From assembly GCA_016714085.1 (NCBI GenBank), contig JADJNW010000004.1, forward strand, positions 620,001-684,000: a stretch of DNA of 64,000 bases. The letters run 5' to 3'. The position numbers and the translations under genes were made by a program. Shown one piece after another: positions 1 to 7,524 of the stretch (position 1 is its first letter; each line of letters starts with the position of its first letter). Below the pieces are notes generated by a model. That model made no database searches. It was given only the letters and a program-made list of their open reading frames with translations, and was not told the DNA's origin. Source of the stretch: Saprospiraceae bacterium (lineage in GTDB: Bacteria > Bacteroidota > Bacteroidia > Chitinophagales > Saprospiraceae).

Positions 1-1
1 A

Positions 2-256
2 ATTAATATTCCATTTTCTACTAATCTGAACGAAGATGGCACTTTTCGTTCCTCTGCTGAATTGAAAGCAAAATATACCGAAGCCCTCGCCAATATTGAT
101 TCTGACAAAATTATTGTGCATTGTGGTTCGGGCGTTACGGCTTGCCATACGTTGCTGGCGATGGCGCAAGGTGGCATAGAAATCCCAAAATTATATGTCG
201 GTTCCTGGAGCGAATGGTCGAGAAATGATCGACCTATTGCAACAGATAGTAAATAA
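2..256 (+). CDS. Rhodanese-type sulfurtransferase, C-terminal part
   Basis: The window opens inside this gene; the frame is open from base 2 and ends at the TAA at 254-256, giving the last 84 residues or so. The segment HCGSGVTAC is the active-site loop of the thiosulfate/3-mercaptopyruvate sulfurtransferase (SseA) family, where the first Cys carries the persulfide. The upstream text (NLNEDGTFRS) and the C-terminal YVGSWSEW are also typical of the catalytic second rhodanese domain of that family. The TTG at base 62 is an internal codon, not a start. The exact donor substrate cannot be judged from this piece. It converges on the ABC permease gene, 18 bp away. Confidence 0.85.
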   Translation: MNIPFSTNLNEDGTFRSSAELKAKYTEALANIDSDKIIVHCGSGVTACHTLLAMAQGGIEIPKLYVGSWSEWSRNDRPIATDSK

Positions 257-274
257 CAAGATTTTTTATTTAGT

Positions 275-1084
275 TTATTTTACATTACTCTTTTTTTCTT
301 CCCAAAATCCGACGAATGTAAAGACTACAAAACAGGCTAGGCTCAACCATTCAGCGCTTGTGAGTTTCCAGAATTGCAACATTCCCGTAGGTTCATTATG
401 TGGACCCAATTCAAGCCCAACCAAACCAGCGTAAGCATAAGGGAAGTAAATAGCCATATCATATTTTTTAGCAAGCAATATAAAAACAGCAATAATAAAG
501 CCCAACAGCCCAATACTCATAGGGAGTATGAAGTTTTTCCAACGAATACTCATCCAATAATGCAATGATGTAATACCCAATAAAGATAGATAAGAATGTC
601 CCAGTGTACTTATAAACCAAACAAAATCAGGGGCAGTTTTTTGAAACCCATAAACAGGACGTATAAAATCCAGTAAATATCCAGTAATAAACAAGCTTAT
701 AAAATAGACGATATAAGTCACTGCAATTAAGGAGATTACAACAAAAAGCTTTGAGAAATAAAAATTTCCTTTTTGTAAAGGTAGCGTATATAAAAATTTC
801 CAGGTATTGGAATTATGTTCAAAATATGTAATGGAACTGGTGACCAATACAATATAAGGCATCGCAAATAATAAAGAAATCATGGTAAATCCAAACCTAA
901 AATATAAATTCCAGGGATTGCCTTTAACATTTCCCAGATTTTCAACGCTGAAAACGTAAATAAGAAAGACAAACCCCGAAACAAATATGCCTCCAATCAA
1001 GGCGATCCATAGCAGTGGCGTTCTTTTTAACTTAAAGGTTTCGGCTACGATGCTTCGGGAAAAATAGGATATAGCAGTATTCAT
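275..1084 (-). CDS. ABC-2 type transporter permease
   Basis: A 269-residue integral membrane protein with about six hydrophobic segments (near residues 25-45, 65-85, 105-130, 150-170, 185-205 and 240-260) and no enzymatic motif. The spacing matches ABC-2 permeases of the bacitracin/lantibiotic-immunity (BcrB/MutE-like) type. It starts 12 bp after the stop of the ATPase gene (1097-2008), so the two almost certainly form one transcript and one exporter. The substrate is unknown; Bacteroidota use such pairs for drug or antimicrobial peptide efflux and for membrane repair. Seen: hydrophobic profile and gene pairing. Inferred: transport role. Confidence 0.8.
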   Translation of the reverse strand: MNTAISYFSRSIVAETFKLKRTPLLWIALIGGIFVSGFVFLIYVFSVENLGNVKGNPWNLYFRFGFTMISLLFAMPYIVLVTSSITYFEHNSNTWKFLYTLPLQKGNFYFSKLFVVISLIAVTYIVYFISLFITGYLLDFIRPVYGFQKTAPDFVWFISTLGHSYLSLLGITSLHYWMSIRWKNFILPMSIGLLGFIIAVFILLAKKYDMAIYFPYAYAGLVGLELGPHNEPTGMLQFWKLTSAEWLSLACFVVFTFVGFWEEKKSNVK

Positions 1085-1096
1085 GATGTATAATAT

Positions 1097-2008
1097 TTAA
1101 TTTTCGGTTAAATTGATAAATAACTTTTCCAGATCATTTTTTTGAGCACTCACTTCATATAATTTGATACCTTTATTTACAAAAGTTTCAATAATATGAG
1201 GCAAATTTTCTCTGTCTTCCAGCAATATTTCAAATTGAGTGGCTTCAGTAATATTTGTTTTGTACTTCCCGTTGAGTACTTCTATCGCTTTTGTAGCATC
1301 TTGGGTAACCACATTTACGCGCAAATTATTCATTTTAAGCGCCTCTAATTCTTGAATCGTGCCTTGAAATATCATAGTTCCTCCTTTTATGATGCCGACT
1401 TGGGTGGCTATTTTCTCAATCTCAGAGAGTAGATGGCTGGATAAGAAAATTGTCTTACCTTGTTGATTCAGATTTTGTAATATATTTCTAATTTCTCTAA
1501 TGCCGGTTGGGTCTAAACCATTTGTTGGCTCATCTAATATTAATAATTCAGGATCTGGTAATAAAGCCATCGCTAATCCCAGGCGTTGCTTCATGCCGGT
1601 CGAGTATTTTTTGCTGATTTTATGCGCATTTGCAGTCAAATTCACTAATTCCAGCACTTCATCAATTCTGGAAGTAGGAATATTTAAATATTTACAAACA
1701 ATCTTTAAATTATCATAACCGCTTAAATGTTTGTAAAGAGAAGGCGATTCTATTAAAGTTCCTATCTTGCTCAATACAGCCAGGCGTTGGGATTTTATAT
1801 CTTTTTCAAATAATTTGATCTTGCCGGATTGTGGACGCAGCAAGCCAAGAATAGCGCGGATAGTAGTGCTTTTACCGGCGCCATTTGCACCCAAAAAACC
1901 ATAGACGGAAGCTTTGGGAACAGCCAGATTTAAATGCTGAAGCGTTAGTTGATTTTTATTATACCCAAAGTTTAAATTTTCTACTAAAATGATAGACTCT
2001 ATATTCAT
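1097..2008 (-). CDS. ABC transporter ATP-binding protein
   Basis: A 303-residue ATPase. Walker A is GANGAGKST at about residues 40-48, the signature is YSTGMKQR, Walker B is LLILDEPTNGLDP and the switch histidine is in SSHLLSEIEK. The C-terminal 80 residues form the small accessory domain seen in BcrA-type importers/exporters. I place the start at the ATG at 2006-2008; a longer reading from 2062 adds 18 residues without family similarity. It leads a two-gene unit with the permease. The LytS/LytTR pair is transcribed divergently from about 210 bp away and could regulate the transporter, as happens with bacitracin-type exporters; that link is inference. Confidence 0.92.
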   Translation of the reverse strand: MNIESIILVENLNFGYNKNQLTLQHLNLAVPKASVYGFLGANGAGKSTTIRAILGLLRPQSGKIKLFEKDIKSQRLAVLSKIGTLIESPSLYKHLSGYDNLKIVCKYLNIPTSRIDEVLELVNLTANAHKISKKYSTGMKQRLGLAMALLPDPELLILDEPTNGLDPTGIREIRNILQNLNQQGKTIFLSSHLLSEIEKIATQVGIIKGGTMIFQGTIQELEALKMNNLRVNVVTQDATKAIEVLNGKYKTNITEATQFEILLEDRENLPHIIETFVNKGIKLYEVSAQKNDLEKLFINLTEN

Positions 2009-2219
2009 ACTTTTTTGTTTTATTATGATCGCTAAAATAGATGCTATAAAAAAGCGCGCCAATTATGAATGACGAAAGGAGTTGAGAAGATGATGAAAGT
2101 TCAATTTTCTGATGCCAAATGAAATACTTGCTTTAATCAGGTAATAAGCATCTTTGGTCATCGAAATTTGACTAAAATGCGCGTTTTGTTTAATTTGGAA
2201 TTTTATTAATAGTAGGTAA

Positions 2220-3722
2220 ATGAAAGCTTTGCTTTATCATATAGAAAGATTTTTCACTACCAATACTGTTTGGATATTTCTAACCGTATTATTAGTGGTA
2301 GATTATATATTCTTAATAGAATCTCCAAAAAATAGCTTAAAAGATTATATTTATAATATTTCTGTGCTTTGTTTATTATTCGCACCTGTTTTAATCTTTT
2401 CAGGTTTTAGAACTTGGATGCAAATGCGCTTAAATCAATGGATTATTATAGCGTTTTGGGCTTACAGCTTTATATTGCATCCCTTATTATTAGCTAATGT
2501 CCTTAAAATTTATGTAGAAAATGATATTATATTTTCTAATATTAATGTCCGCAAAAATGTAATTTATGAATTGACATTGACAATAGGAGGTGCTTTATTT
2601 ATAACAGAAATTGCTATTCAGTTTAATAATAATTTACTTCAATGGATCAATAAAATCAAGTGGATACAACGGTTTGGGTTGGAGAGAGGTATTATATCGG
2701 TCGTTTTACTCTTAGCTTTTATTAGCGGGATTAGTGGTGTAATGGAGTTAATAGAGATATATAAAGTAAATAGTTTTTCTTCCGTATTATGGTATATTTT
2801 TAAATTAATTTCCTTTACAATCCAGTTTATGTTAATTGGCTTGACTTATTATTTCTTTTATTATGCCAATCATTATGTGTTGATTCCCAAGTTGTTAAAG
2901 CAGAAAGGCTTGATTTATTATGGATTCTCTGTTTTGACTTTAATTCTTGTCTTCTATCCTGTTTTTGTATTTTTTATTCGTTATTTACCTGCTGTAAATG
3001 AATTAAAATTAGGCGCATTTACTGCAAATGAACAGATTTTTGCAACAGATGGCGGAGGTATGCCATTCCTTATAATAGTTTTGAGCGTTCCGATCATCAT
3101 ATCTAATCAATGGTTTAAGCAAACGGGCGAAATTGCTATACTTGCGAAAGAAAAATCGGAAGCAGAATTAAATTTATTAAAACAGCAAATCAATCCACAT
3201 TTCTTTTTTAATACACTAAATAATTTATACGCGCTGAGCTTAAAAAATGATACGGCCACGCCCGGAGTTATTATGCAATTATCAGAATTGATGCGTTATG
3301 TAATATATAGAGGTAAAGAAGAAACGGTTTCGCTATCGGAAGAAATAAAGCATATCGAAGATTATATTTATTTACAACGACTCCGTTTATATAAAAAATT
3401 GGATTTACAATTTACTAAAGATATTACAGATGAGAATTTACAAATTCCGCCGCTATTATTTATAATTTTAGTCGAGAATGCTTTTAAACATGGCATTGAA
3501 CCAGCTGAAAATGAATGCTTTCTGCATATTTGTATTAAAAGCGATCATCATAATTTGAGTTTTTCTTGTAAAAACTCGATGGAAGAAAAATCACCAAAAG
3601 AGGCCGGGATTGGATTGAACAACCTCAAACGGAGATTGGAATTGAAATTTCCTAATCGCCATGAACTTCAAATAGAGAAAGATAATAATATCTTTAAAGC
3701 GCTATTGAAAATAAATCTATGA
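2220..3722 (+). CDS. LytS-type sensor histidine kinase
   Basis: A 500-residue membrane histidine kinase. The N-terminal 310 residues contain about eight hydrophobic segments that would form the sensor. A His_kinase domain (PF06580) follows: the phospho-acceptor is His327 in the motif NPHFFFNTLNNL, and the ATP-binding part has VENAFKHG (N box) and GIGLNNLKRRL (G box). This family lacks the classical HisKA dimerisation motif. The stop overlaps the start of the response regulator in an ATGA junction at 3719-3722, so the two are co-translated. The signal is unknown; the extensive membrane region suggests an envelope or small-molecule cue. Confidence 0.93.
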   Translation: MKALLYHIERFFTTNTVWIFLTVLLVVDYIFLIESPKNSLKDYIYNISVLCLLFAPVLIFSGFRTWMQMRLNQWIIIAFWAYSFILHPLLLANVLKIYVENDIIFSNINVRKNVIYELTLTIGGALFITEIAIQFNNNLLQWINKIKWIQRFGLERGIISVVLLLAFISGISGVMELIEIYKVNSFSSVLWYIFKLISFTIQFMLIGLTYYFFYYANHYVLIPKLLKQKGLIYYGFSVLTLILVFYPVFVFFIRYLPAVNELKLGAFTANEQIFATDGGGMPFLIIVLSVPIIISNQWFKQTGEIAILAKEKSEAELNLLKQQINPHFFFNTLNNLYALSLKNDTATPGVIMQLSELMRYVIYRGKEETVSLSEEIKHIEDYIYLQRLRLYKKLDLQFTKDITDENLQIPPLLFIILVENAFKHGIEPAENECFLHICIKSDHHNLSFSCKNSMEEKSPKEAGIGLNNLKRRLELKFPNRHELQIEKDNNIFKALLKINL

Positions 3723-4441
3723 CAAAATTTCGATGCTTAATTATTGATGATGAGCCACTTGCGCATGATATTATCTTAACGTATGTCAAGGATATTTCTT
3801 TTATTGAAGTCGTAGGACAATGCTATTTAGCTACCGAGGCTTTAACGTTTTTGGGCAACCAGGAGATTGATTTGATTTTTTTGGATATTAATATGCCTAA
3901 AATAAAAGGCTTGGATTTTTTAAGAACATTACATAAAAAGCCTCTGATTATTATTACATCGGCTTACGAGGAGTATGCCCTGGAAAGCTTTGAACTGGAC
4001 GTTTGCGATTATTTATTGAAACCTTTTCGTTTTGATCGTTTTTTAAAAGCGGTTAATAAAGCTTTGGAAATCCATCAGTTAAAAAATAATCAAGGAATTT
4101 TATCTGCAATAAATAAAAATTCGGTCTCTGAAGAACAGCAGCAGTTATTTATTAAATCGGATAAACGATTCATTCACATAGACTTAGCGGAAGTTTATTA
4201 TTTGGAAAGTTATGGAAATTATGTAAAAGTTTGGTTGGAAAATGATTTTCATTTGGCAGCTCGCACATTGGGTAGTTTTGAAGAACAATTACATAATACG
4301 AGTTTTTTTCGTATTCATAAATCATTTATTATCAATCGAAAATATATTGATTATCTGGAAGGAAATACGTTAGTAATGAAAAATAAAAAATCTTTACCTG
4401 TTGGTAAAAATTACCGAATGGAAATAAAAAGATTCATGTAA
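3719..4441 (+). CDS. LytTR-family response regulator
   Basis: A 240-residue regulator. The receiver domain covers residues 1-120, with the acidic pair DDE at 10-12, phospho-acceptor Asp56 in DLIFLDINMP and the conserved Lys in LLKPF. The LytTR DNA-binding domain follows (about 140-238) with the typical YYLESYGNYVKVW and FFRIHKSFIIN segments. It is translationally coupled to the preceding kinase, making a complete two-component system. Targets are not identifiable here; the divergent ABC exporter is the nearest candidate. It converges on purQ with only 17 bp between the stop codons. Confidence 0.94.
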   Translation: MTKFRCLIIDDEPLAHDIILTYVKDISFIEVVGQCYLATEALTFLGNQEIDLIFLDINMPKIKGLDFLRTLHKKPLIIITSAYEEYALESFELDVCDYLLKPFRFDRFLKAVNKALEIHQLKNNQGILSAINKNSVSEEQQQLFIKSDKRFIHIDLAEVYYLESYGNYVKVWLENDFHLAARTLGSFEEQLHNTSFFRIHKSFIINRKYIDYLEGNTLVMKNKKSLPVGKNYRMEIKRFM

Positions 4442-4458
4442 TAAATAAGTCGGATATT

Positions 4459-5169
4459 TTATACCGCCATTACCCGCGCCGTTTGTAGCAACGATTCAAA
4501 TAAAGCCCTTCCATCGGTATTGCCCAATTCTTTTTCAGAGGCGCGCTCGGGATGTGGCATCATGCCAAAAACATTACGTCTTTTATTACAAATGCCGGCA
4601 ATATTTAATAAAGCGCCATTCGGATTAGCTTCTTCGGTGATTTTTCCAAAGGGATCGCAGTACTTAAAGAGAATTTGATCATTTTTTTGCAAATCTTGCA
4701 AAGTTGCATCGTCAGCGTAGTAGCGCCCATCGGCGTGGGCTATCGGAATTTTCAAGGCTTTATCAGGGTGGATCGTCGCTGTAATTGGACTATTATTAGT
4801 CTGGACTTTCAGGTAAATATTTTTACATACAAATTTTTGATGCCCATTGCGCAGCAACACCCCCGGCAGCAGTCCAGCTTCACAAAGTATCTGAAACCCA
4901 TTGCAAATGCCCCACACACAGCCACCTGCTTTGGCGAATTCAATGACCGAGTTCATAATTGGCGAGAACCGAGCAATAGCGCCCGCCCGCAGGTAGTCAC
5001 CATAAGAAAAGCCACCCGGCAGCACGATGCAATCACTGGTCTCAAAATCGCCAATATTTTCATCTTTATGCCAAAGCCGCACGGTCTCCTGTTGCATCAC
5101 ATTGCCCAGCACATGCAGGATATCATCATCGCAATTAGAGCCCGGAAATACGACTACGCCAAATTTCAT
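4459..5169 (-). CDS. purQ: Phosphoribosylformylglycinamidine synthase, glutaminase subunit PurQ
   Basis: A 236-residue class I glutamine amidotransferase. The start MKFGVVVFPGSNCD is diagnostic for PurQ. The catalytic triad is visible as Cys89 in WGICNGFQIL, His206 and Glu208 in MMPHPERAS. It hydrolyses glutamine and hands ammonia to PurL for conversion of FGAR to FGAM, the fourth step of purine synthesis. Length is normal for the small subunit, so a separate small-type PurL and PurS are expected elsewhere. A TAnnTTTG box about 20 bp upstream probably marks its promoter. Confidence 0.97.
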   Translation of the reverse strand: MKFGVVVFPGSNCDDDILHVLGNVMQQETVRLWHKDENIGDFETSDCIVLPGGFSYGDYLRAGAIARFSPIMNSVIEFAKAGGCVWGICNGFQILCEAGLLPGVLLRNGHQKFVCKNIYLKVQTNNSPITATIHPDKALKIPIAHADGRYYADDATLQDLQKNDQILFKYCDPFGKITEEANPNGALLNIAGICNKRRNVFGMMPHPERASEKELGNTDGRALFESLLQTARVMAV

Positions 5170-5188
5170 AGCATTTAATTTTAGACCG

Positions 5189-5196
5189 CAAAGGTA
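5189..5196 (-). promoter_or_regulatory. Probable purQ promoter, -7 box
   Basis: On the minus strand the text reads TACCTTTG, an exact match to the Bacteroidota -7 consensus TAnnTTTG, about 20 bp before the purQ ATG. A clean -33 TTTG is not evident, so this is a probable rather than certain promoter. Confidence 0.5.
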
Positions 5197-5237
5197 CTTA
5201 ATTTTGATATTAAAGTCATCTCAATCGTATGTCTATA

Positions 5238-6225
5238 TTATGTTGGCAACAAAAAATTCTGATATTGAAAGAATAATATAATAATTAAAATCAGCAGATG
5301 AAAAGTTTCTGCCCAGCGATTTGCAATAGACTGAAAATTGAGCGAAATCATCATGCCCAACGGAACTGCCAGTATTAATAAGTGATCCAACTGAATATCC
5401 GATTGAAAAAACAAGGTAAAACCACTCAGAAACAAGCCCCAGTACAGCACGTTGATTTTCTTTTGTACTTGCATTACTTTTTTGAAAACGTATAAACTAT
5501 AACTAAAGATGGCTATTAATAAAAATAAATCATAAAAAGCGATTTTGAAATACACTTCATAACCTTCATACGTTTTAAAATCAAGTAAAGCATATTGACG
5601 ATTGAATTGCAAATTAATCAGCGTATCAAATTGACCAATCCAGAATGTGTAAGTCCCAATTATTACATAAGGTACTAAAAAACCTATCAATACCATCAAC
5701 CATTCTTTGATATTAAACGCCCGCAAAACATTGACCCCAATCAGTCCCAAAGGCAATAAAATCAGGTAAGAAGGATAAAATAAAGTGGCAATCGCCAGCC
5801 AAAAACCCACGTTAAAAATATTATTAGCGCAGGATGGATTTTTATAAATCTTTAATAATTCTGAAATGGATATAATATAAAAGGTATTTGCTATGAGTAA
5901 CGGTGATAAGTGTAAAAATTCAGGTCAAGCGCTGGCAATCAGAATGTAAAAAAGCCCCGGGAACAAATTAACGCTATCGGCTATGCGATGATTCGCCATA
6001 ATTACATTAATCGCTACGGCTTGAGCAAACAATAACAGCGTAGCAAGGATATCAGGCACGAGTCCGGCACTCCCGAGGGCATCATATATCCACTGACTTA
6101 ATAATCCGTATCCACTTGGTTGCCAGGATATTGGGTTTACAAAAACGCCAATATGGAGGATTGCCGCATAAAAAGAGCAGCAGTGCGCTGAATAAAAGCT
6201 GGTTTGTTCGAAAAAGAGTTAACAC
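5238..6225 (-). pseudogene. DUF6427-family membrane protein, interrupted
   Basis: Reading the minus strand from about 6225 (GTG) gives a Bacteroidota polytopic membrane protein of the DUF6427 kind: an LFRTNQLLFS start, then AAILHIGVFVNPISWQPSGY, LATLLLFAQAVAINVIMANH and a long hydrophobic C-terminal half. The frame is broken twice. A T-run near 6189 has one base too many (LLLF joins YAAILH after removal), and an in-frame TGA lies at 5925-5927 between IASA and PEFLHL. The repaired product would be about 328 residues, the usual family length. The continuous open part is 5238-5810. Whether the breaks are real or sequencing errors cannot be told from the sequence. The function of the family is unknown. 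Confidence 0.7.
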
Positions 6226-6381
6226 AAGTGTCTCATTGGTTTAGTTCTAAAAACCGTCGAGTCAAAGTTATCAAAAAAATTGATTGTGTGCAGCGTGTAC
6301 GAAAACAAACGTTTTGCTTCAATCGGAACTTTTCTGCAATAAGTATAGTTTTTCAATCATTTTCTACAAAATTCTATTAAA

Positions 6382-7017
6382 ATGATGTCGAACGCACCTA
6401 ATCCCAATCAGGCTTTTCCAATGCCTGGCTATAATCGGCTGTGTTTTTTGAAAAACATTATTAAAAATCAAAATATTATCGTTGGTGATTATACCTATTA
6501 CGATGATTTTGAGAATGTTGAAAACTTTGAGCGGAATGTAAAATACCTTTTTGATTTTAGTGGCGATAAACTTATCATCGGCAAATTCTGCATGATTGCC
6601 TCGGATGTGAGCTTTATTATGAATGGCGCCAATCACTTGACAGATGCGGTTTCTACTTATCCTTTCGCGGTCTTTGGACATGGCTGGTCGCAGGCGATGG
6701 ACGGTAAAATTTATCCGCATAAAGGCGATACTATTATTGGCAATGACGTTTGGTTAGGACATAAAGCAGTCGTTATGCCGGGCGTAACCATCGGCGATGG
6801 TGCGATTGTGGCAGCACACGCAGTGGTCACAAAGGATGTAGCGCCTTATGCTATTGTAGGCGGCAATCCTGCCAAGGTTCTGCGAATGCGGTTTTCAGAA
6901 GCACAAATTGAGCAGTTATTGGCGATTCGCTGGTGGGATTGGGAGGTAGAAAAAATCACGCGCAACGTTCATCTGCTTACTGCAAATGACCTGGAAGCAT
7001 TAGCAAATTGCGAATAA
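6382..7017 (+). CDS. CatB/Vat-type xenobiotic acetyltransferase
   Basis: A 211-residue left-handed beta-helix acyltransferase. The N-terminal FPMPGYNRLCFLKN and VGDYTYYDD, the catalytic histidine His85 in NGANHLTDAVSTYPF, the loop FGHGW, and hexapeptide repeats TIIGNDVWLGHKAVVMPGV match the type B chloramphenicol/streptogramin A acetyltransferase (XAT) group. Family members transfer acetyl from acetyl-CoA to a drug hydroxyl, but many chromosomal homologues act on other substrates, so resistance cannot be claimed. The first two codons are both ATG; either may start. The next gene is convergent, 3 bp away. Confidence 0.88.
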   Translation: MMSNAPNPNQAFPMPGYNRLCFLKNIIKNQNIIVGDYTYYDDFENVENFERNVKYLFDFSGDKLIIGKFCMIASDVSFIMNGANHLTDAVSTYPFAVFGHGWSQAMDGKIYPHKGDTIIGNDVWLGHKAVVMPGVTIGDGAIVAAHAVVTKDVAPYAIVGGNPAKVLRMRFSEAQIEQLLAIRWWDWEVEKITRNVHLLTANDLEALANCE

Positions 7018-7020
7018 AAC

Positions 7021-7326
7021 TTAATTCAAAGAAAAATTTGGCGCAGCTACGCTCAGCGTGCTATAACTGGTAAGCAAACTCACTTCCACTTGTGTAAAAC
7101 GCGTGAGCGGGAAGTCATGAAGCATTTCCAGCACTTCCAGTTCGGAATTGGCGCTAAAAATCGCCCACATCTTAGCATTATCAAGGGAAATCGCGTAATT
7201 GACCAATTTTCCTTGAGCAAGGTATTTATTCACCACGCAATCCTGATAGGATAATAATTCAAAAAATTCTTCTGTCAGTTCATTTGGTAACGTGAAGTCC
7301 ACCATAAATTGATACTCCTGATGCAT
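7021..7326 (-). CDS. Muconolactone delta-isomerase-like small protein
   Basis: A protein of about 101 residues starting at the ATG at 7324-7326 (MHQEYQFMVDFTLP). The pattern is a single ferredoxin-like domain: a first strand FMVDFTLP, a helix EEFFELLSYQDCVVNKYLAQGK, then VNYAISLDNAKMWAIFSANSE and FPLTRFTQVEVS. This is the muconolactone isomerase-like layout, which usually forms decamers or dimers. No other aromatic-degradation gene is nearby, so the catabolic reaction is not implied. A reading from 7383 would add 19 hydrophobic residues without family support. Confidence 0.65.
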   Translation of the reverse strand: MHQEYQFMVDFTLPNELTEEFFELLSYQDCVVNKYLAQGKLVNYAISLDNAKMWAIFSANSELEVLEMLHDFPLTRFTQVEVSLLTSYSTLSVAAPNFSLN

Positions 7327-7427
7327 CAAGCCGATAAGTCTTTTAGGTTCAAATAATGCCTCAAAAATAAAGGGAAAAAGCATTCCAGTCCAATAGAAAT
7401 GGGAATTTGTCAGGAAATAGCCATCAC

Positions 7428-7483
7428 GAAGTTGGAAGTATGAAGTACGAGGTAAGAAGTGGGATGCCAGAAACCAGAAATTA
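7428..7483 (+). repeat. Heptanucleotide repeat tract, 8 units
   Basis: Eight consecutive 7-base units: GAAGTTG, GAAGTAT, GAAGTAC, GAGGTAA, GAAGTGG, GATGCCA, GAAACCA, GAAATTA. All begin GA and the register is never broken. It lies just before the GAF-protein gene and shows that the GTG at 7459 is not a genuine start. Confidence 0.7.
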
Positions 7484-7524
7484 TATTCAGTTGTTTATCA
7501 AGAAATAATAAACACTCGATTGAA

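Noticed and set aside
6382..7017. Confirmed antibiotic resistance gene
   Set aside because: The XAT fold and catalytic His are clear, but substrate cannot be read from sequence and no mobile element is near.
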